Below, in pieces: positions 7,031 through 9,880 of a stretch of 9,880 bases of DNA (the stretch's first letter is position 1; the number at the start of each line of letters is the position of its first letter). Source of the DNA: an uncultured Clostridia bacterium. Its GTDB lineage: Bacteria; Bacillota; Clostridia; Oscillospirales; Ruminococcaceae. The stretch covers positions 1-9,880 of the forward strand of contig CANQOJ010000076.1 of the NCBI GenBank assembly GCA_947625455.1, given 5' to 3'. The position numbers and the translations under genes are program-made. The notes below the pieces were generated by a model. That model had not been told where the DNA came from. It did not search any database and saw only the letters and a list, made by a program, of their open reading frames with translations.

Positions 7031-7151
7031 CCGGTATCAGACTGTCGAGAAGCCCTCAGATACGAGGAAACGGCACTGCGGCTAGGCTTTGTGCCTGCCG
7101 CAGTGCCGTTGACGAAGTAGATGAGGGTTTATCGACAGTCTGATATGCCGG
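7031..7151 (+). repeat. Large GC-rich hairpin element B (121 nt), possible structured RNA or non-autonomous mobile repeat
   Basis: Almost the whole 121 nt folds on itself. The outer arms CCGG (7031-7034) and CCGG (7148-7151) enclose a perfect 14-bp stem, TATCAGACTGTCGA (7035-7048) with TCGACAGTCTGATA (7132-7145). After one mismatch, 7050-7058 pairs with 7122-7130 (nine pairs, one G-U). After an internal loop, AACGGCACTGCGGC (7069-7082) pairs perfectly with GCCGCAGTGCCGTT (7097-7110). Finally AGGC (7084-7087) pairs with GCCT (7093-7096) around a five-base loop. It is GC-rich in an AT-rich gap. Its ends recur in elements A and C of this window. No coding capacity is evident and no known RNA class is recognised. 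Confidence 0.7.
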
Positions 7152-7198
7152 GAAGTTATTGTCTTTTTTACCATAAATTATTGTTGGTTTTGAACGAA

Positions 7199-7226
7199 AT
7201 GCACAATTAAAAATGCAAAATTAAAA
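7199..7226. repeat. 14-bp tandem duplication
   Basis: ATGCACAATTAAAA at 7199-7212 is followed directly by ATGCAAAATTAAAA at 7213-7226, with one difference. The outer ATGCAC (7199-7204) is also mirrored by GTGCAT at 7235-7240. It lies in the AT-rich part of the gap between element B and the operon promoter. Its role is unknown; it may be slippage or a remnant of a dispersed AT-rich repeat. Confidence 0.5.
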
Positions 7227-7264
7227 AAAACATGGTGCATTATACAAAAAAATGATTTAAACGA

Positions 7265-7293
7265 TTGACAAATCAAAAAAGCCGTGATATAAT
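7265..7293 (+). promoter_or_regulatory. Promoter of the exopolysaccharide operon
   Basis: TTGACA at 7265-7270 and TATAAT at 7288-7293 are both perfect, spaced by 17 bases, and preceded by TG at 7285-7286 (extended -10). Transcription should start near 7300, giving a leader of about 160 nt before the VanZ-like gene at 7462. No other good promoter lies between here and the four genes downstream, so it probably drives all of them. Confidence 0.88.
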
Positions 7294-7299
7294 ATGACT

Positions 7300-7461
7300 G
7301 TAACAAGACGTGTTACTGTGTAACGATTTGTGCAGTTAAGTGTTGCATCTGCGTTTGTGAGCATAGCTCGACAGAAAAATGCGTTTCGGTTTCAGATAAA
7401 ACATCACAGCTGAATTTTTAACTAGGTTCTGACCTGAAAAGTCATTGACAGAGAGATTATT
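7300..7461 (+). promoter_or_regulatory. Long 5' leader of the exopolysaccharide operon, with short dyads
   Basis: The predicted transcript begins with three spaced copies of a five-base arm: GTAAC (7300-7304), GTTAC (7312-7316) and GTAAC (7320-7324). The middle one can pair with either neighbour, and the 7309-7325 region is also a near-palindrome suitable for a DNA-binding operator. Further small dyads are GAGC/GCTC at 7359-7369, GCGTTT (7351-7356) with AAATGC (7377-7382), and AGGT/ACCT at 7424-7435. The ribosome site of the next gene is weak (GAGAGA at 7451-7456). I could not match the leader to c-di-GMP, purine or other known riboswitches, and there is no intrinsic terminator in it. Confidence 0.4.
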
Positions 7462-7983
7462 ATGAACATAAAGCTTAAAGTAAAACCGATTGTTTTCTTG
7501 ATTTTAATGCTCCTAACAATGTTCGCTATTTTCGGTTTTTCTGCACAGGACGGAAATGACAGCAGCGGACTGAGTTCAAGTGTTTCACGAATTTTGTGCA
7601 AGTTGCTCTTTTCCGGGTTTGACAGCATGACTGCGGAGCAGCAGCTTTTTGTCGTTTTGGGAATACATCATTTCGTAAGAAAAGCAGCGCATTTTTCAGT
7701 GTACGCGGCGCTTGGCTTTTTCTCATATTTGTTTCTTCATCTGACATTCACAAACGCCAAAGGAATGTATTGGTTCTCTGTATTGTTCTGTGCGGTTTAC
7801 GCGGTGATTGACGAGATACATCAGTATTACACTCCCGGAAGAGCGGCGCAGATAAGAGATATGTTGCTGGATACAGCGGGAGCGGCAGTCGGGGCTATAG
7901 TTGCAGTGGTTGCGGCGATAGTCTGGGCGCACATAAGAGAACAGTGTGGAAGAAAAAAGTATAAACCGGAGGAAGTTTCATAA
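7462..7983 (+). CDS. VanZ-like family membrane protein
   Basis: The 173-residue product has about four hydrophobic segments (roughly 9-27, 76-94, 102-117, 137-157) and the VanZ-like motifs in order: FSAQDG (26-31), RKAAHF (73-78), DEIHQYYTPGR (117-127) and RDMLLDTAGAAVG (132-144). The family is named after the teicoplanin-resistance accessory protein VanZ, but most members are housekeeping membrane proteins of uncertain role, often beside cell-surface polysaccharide genes, as here. Nothing nearby suggests a glycopeptide-resistance cluster. It is the first gene after the promoter at 7265-7293. Its stop codon (7981-7983) is followed immediately by the ATG of the next gene, whose ribosome site GGAGGAAG (7968-7975) lies inside its 3' end. 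Confidence 0.9.
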   Translation: MNIKLKVKPIVFLILMLLTMFAIFGFSAQDGNDSSGLSSSVSRILCKLLFSGFDSMTAEQQLFVVLGIHHFVRKAAHFSVYAALGFFSYLFLHLTFTNAKGMYWFSVLFCAVYAVIDEIHQYYTPGRAAQIRDMLLDTAGAAVGAIVAVVAAIVWAHIREQCGRKKYKPEEVS

Positions 7984-8796
7984 ATGGAAGAGAACGAACA
8001 GTCTATTGACCTGAGGGTATTGCTGAAGGTATTTAAAGATCATTTATTGCCGATAGCAGTAGCCGGGGTAGCTGCTGCTGTGATAGGGTTTATTCTTTCG
8101 GCGGTTATCGTTCCAAAGCAGTATACGGTTGAATCAAGGCTGTATGTTGAAAACTCGGTTGACAACAGCTCTAGTTCTTCCGTCAACATAAACGACATCA
8201 ACGCGGCGCAGAAGCTTGTAAACACCTGTCAGGAACTGTTTAAAGGCGACCGTGTTATAAGCGATTTGAAAACGTCGTTTAACAATTATACCTTGGGTGA
8301 ACTCAAGGATATGATAGTAATTGAAGCGGTAAACAGCACGGAAATTTTGAGCATTTCCGTCACGTCGCTTGATCCGCAGGAAGCCGTTAATATTGTAACA
8401 AGACTTGTGGATTTGTCAATAAACGAGTTCGAGAGAGTTATCCCCAACGGCTCGATTAAGAGGCTTTATCCTGACGAACAGCACCCTCTGCAGGTACCGA
8501 AAGCTCCGTCATTCCCGAGCATTCCTATGTTCACGGTTATCGGGCTTGTGATAGGTTTGGTTATTTCATACGCTGTGTTCTTAGTCATTGAGATGGTTGA
8601 CGTTAAAGTCAAGCCAACGGATGACCTTATGCAGATATACGGTATCCCCGTGTTTGCGGAGATAATGGACTTTGAGTTGTCGGATAAGGGCAGCTATAAA
8701 TACAGCAGCTATTATTCGTCAAGCAGAGCCGAAAAACAACAGACAGAGCAGGCTGACAAAAACAGCGGCAGCACCAACAGAAAGGAGAACGCGTGA
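7984..8796 (+). CDS. Chain-length regulator / tyrosine kinase modulator, CpsC-YveK (Wzz) type
   Basis: The 270-residue product has a short cytoplasmic N-terminus, a first membrane helix (about 21-43), an outside domain of about 140 residues, the proline-rich PKAPSFPSIP motif (172-181), and a second helix (about 182-203). A cytoplasmic tail of about 65 residues, rich in Ser, Tyr and Gln, follows. This is the polysaccharide co-polymerase architecture of CpsC, CapA and YveK. In Gram-positives this partner recruits and activates the separate CpsD-type kinase and influences polymer length. The adjacent kinase confirms the pairing. The tail is longer and more Ser/Tyr-rich (KYSSYYSSSR) than I would expect for the minimal activator segment. 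Gene start and stop are contiguous with both neighbours. Confidence 0.92.
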   Translation: MEENEQSIDLRVLLKVFKDHLLPIAVAGVAAAVIGFILSAVIVPKQYTVESRLYVENSVDNSSSSSVNINDINAAQKLVNTCQELFKGDRVISDLKTSFNNYTLGELKDMIVIEAVNSTEILSISVTSLDPQEAVNIVTRLVDLSINEFERVIPNGSIKRLYPDEQHPLQVPKAPSFPSIPMFTVIGLVIGLVISYAVFLVIEMVDVKVKPTDDLMQIYGIPVFAEIMDFELSDKGSYKYSSYYSSSRAEKQQTEQADKNSGSTNRKENA

Positions 8797-9545
8797 TGGC
8801 ATTTACCAGACGCAAAAAAGAAGTTCGCCTTTCTATAAATCAGTCGCGTAAGTTTATACTTTCGGACAAAACACAGTTTGTCATAAAAGAAGCTTATAAG
8901 ACAGCCAGAGCAAATCTTGTATTTTCACTTGCGGCGTGCGAATCAAAGGCAGTTATTGTCACAAGCTGTTCGCCTGCGGAGGGCAAAAGCACAAACTGCC
9001 TGAATTTGGCGATAACAATGGCGGAAACGGGCGCGTCAGTCCTTTTGGTTGACGGAGATATGCGAAAGCCTGTTCAACATTCGCTGCTGAAACTCGATAA
9101 CAAAAAAGGTCTGTCCTCTATTCTCGGAGGAATTACGAGCGACGTCGGAAAGGCAATCAAGAAAAACGTCAGAGAAAACCTTGATGTTCTGACTTCGGGA
9201 CCGATACCGCCTAACCCCGCGGAGTTGCTTTCGGGAAAGCGAATGTCGGAGCTGCTTGATATTGTCAGCAGTCATTATGACTACATCTTCATAGATACGC
9301 CGCCCGTTACGGTGGTTACAGATGCGTTCCTTATGAACGAAATAACGGCGGGAATTGTGTTTGTCGTTAAAGAAGGCTCAACTACTCACATTGAGATAAA
9401 TGAAGCGCTTCAAAAGGCAAAGATGATGAACGCAAAAGTGCTTGGTCTGGTAAAAGTAAACTGCAACTACAAGGGAAAATCCGGTTACAGTTACAAGTAC
9501 AAATACCATTACAATTACGAGTACAAGAACAACAGCCATGATTGA
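8796..9545 (+). CDS. CpsD/CapB-type bacterial tyrosine (BY) autokinase
   Basis: The 249-residue product is the free-standing Gram-positive form of the BY-kinase. It has Walker A SPAEGKST (59-66), Walker A' VLLVDGDMRKP (82-92) and Walker B YIFIDTPP (163-170). Its C-terminus is a tyrosine cluster with Tyr at 225 and at every second position from 231 to 243 (YSYKYKYHYNYEY), the expected autophosphorylation site. With CpsC it would form the membrane complex controlling capsule or exopolysaccharide assembly. I start it at ATG 8796, which overlaps the stop of the upstream gene (TGATG) and lies eight bases after AAAGGAG (8781-8787). GTG at 8793 would add one residue and sits too close to that site. 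Its last eight bases overlap the next gene. Confidence 0.94.
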   Translation: MAFTRRKKEVRLSINQSRKFILSDKTQFVIKEAYKTARANLVFSLAACESKAVIVTSCSPAEGKSTNCLNLAITMAETGASVLLVDGDMRKPVQHSLLKLDNKKGLSSILGGITSDVGKAIKKNVRENLDVLTSGPIPPNPAELLSGKRMSELLDIVSSHYDYIFIDTPPVTVVTDAFLMNEITAGIVFVVKEGSTTHIEINEALQKAKMMNAKVLGLVKVNCNYKGKSGYSYKYKYHYNYEYKNNSHD

Positions 9546-9880
9546 TTTTCATTCACATATACTTCCGGGAATTGACGACGGGGCGCAGAATGTGCAAATG
9601 TCAAAACAGATGCTCGAAATTGAGGCGGGAACGGGCGTTACAACCATTGTTGCCACTCCCCACTTCTACTTATCACAGCAGAATGTCGAGAAATTTGCAA
9701 GAAACCGCGCAGGTGCTTATGAAAAGCTTGCGCCTGTCGCAGAGGAAATGGGAATTGACATTGTGTGCGGCGCAGAGGTGTATTATTCACGGTCACTTAT
9801 CGACTGCGACCTCAAACCGCTTTGCATAGGCGATACAAGATACATGATGATAGAGCTGCCGTATCAGAAGCTGACAGGGA
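9538..9880 (+). CDS. PHP-family protein tyrosine phosphatase CpsB/YwqE (3' partial)
   Basis: The frame starts at ATG 9538 inside the end of the kinase gene and remains open to the window edge (114 codons seen of about 250 expected). It opens with MIDFHSHILPGIDDGA, carrying the PHP metal-binding His5 and His7 and Asp13-Asp14. ATPHF (residues 39-43) and CGAEVYY (78-83) with Glu80 follow, the usual order of metal ligands in manganese-dependent CpsB/YwqE phosphatases. These enzymes dephosphorylate the tyrosine tail of the CpsD kinase. No Shine-Dalgarno sequence is evident, so translation is probably coupled to the kinase by the eight-base overlap. The C-terminal half lies outside the window. Confidence 0.93.
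   Translation, partial: MIDFHSHILPGIDDGAQNVQMSKQMLEIEAGTGVTTIVATPHFYLSQQNVEKFARNRAGAYEKLAPVAEEMGIDIVCGAEVYYSRSLIDCDLKPLCIGDTRYMMIELPYQKLTG

Noticed and set aside
7031..7151. Element B as a simple intrinsic terminator of the upstream operon, or as a CRISPR repeat
   Set aside because: The stem is far longer than a terminator and the nearest T-run (7164-7169) is 12 bases beyond it. There is no series of equal repeats and spacers, so it is not a CRISPR array.
7445..7450. TTGACA just before the VanZ-like gene as a promoter
   Set aside because: It is only 11 bases from the start codon, which leaves no room for a -10 upstream of the gene.
7300..7461. Known riboswitch (c-di-GMP or purine) in the operon leader
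   Set aside because: I could not find the conserved core sequences of these classes; only short, unclassified dyads are present.
7462..7983. VanZ-like gene as a glycopeptide-resistance determinant
   Set aside because: The family is broad, there are no vanH/A/X or vanRS-like genes nearby, and the gene heads a polysaccharide operon.
9542..9829. A 95-codon + strand frame at the right end
   Set aside because: It is out of frame with the PHP phosphatase that begins at 9538, whose opening motif and metal ligands are unmistakable.

Overview
This window looks like a chromosomal segment of a spore-forming or formerly spore-forming Clostridia-type Firmicute, possibly of the Oscillospiraceae/Ruminococcaceae kind. 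The grounds are a clear SpoVS next to a YmdB-type phosphodiesterase, strong AGGAGG-like ribosome sites, TTGACA/TATAAT promoters, and a split CpsC/CpsD/CpsB exopolysaccharide tyrosine-phosphorylation set. The species cannot be named from the sequence. Every gene I can support is on the + strand.

Layout. (1) Positions 1-1466 hold the 3' part of a membrane-anchored extracytoplasmic protein, probably a beta-propeller. (2) A consensus promoter at 1472-1500 lies just after it. It precedes a very small single-pass membrane ORF (about 35 residues) and a DUF624/YesL-type membrane protein. (3) A 123-base gap with a hairpin repeat leads to purA (adenylosuccinate synthetase), whose stop codon overlaps the start of ymdB. 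(4) A 147-base gap with a degenerate relative of the same repeat leads to spoVS, then an L-asparaginase 2 bases later, then a uridine-kinase-family enzyme. (5) A 525-base AT-rich gap carries a 121-nt, almost fully self-complementary GC-rich element, a 14-bp tandem duplication, and a strong extended -10 promoter with a leader of about 160 nt. (6) That promoter faces an exopolysaccharide/capsule operon start: a VanZ-like membrane protein, the CpsC/Wzz-type chain-length regulator, the CpsD-type tyrosine kinase with a run of alternating C-terminal tyrosines, and the PHP-family phosphatase CpsB, which is cut by the window end.

How the genes work together. The last four genes read as one translationally coupled unit (stop/start contacts at 7981-7984, 8794-8798 and 9538-9545) for regulated polysaccharide export: CpsC activates CpsD, CpsD autophosphorylates its tyrosine tail, and CpsB dephosphorylates it. 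The middle genes combine nucleotide metabolism (purA, nucleoside kinase), amino-acid catabolism (asparaginase) and development (ymdB, spoVS). The ymdB-spoVS neighbourhood is known from Bacillus.

The main unexplained signal is a family of hairpin elements. Copies occupy all three intergenic gaps longer than 100 bases. They share a right end of the form GTTTATCGRCAGTCTGATA and a matching left end with CAGRCTGTC, but have unrelated cores of different length. This could be a dispersed non-autonomous repeat or a structured RNA family.
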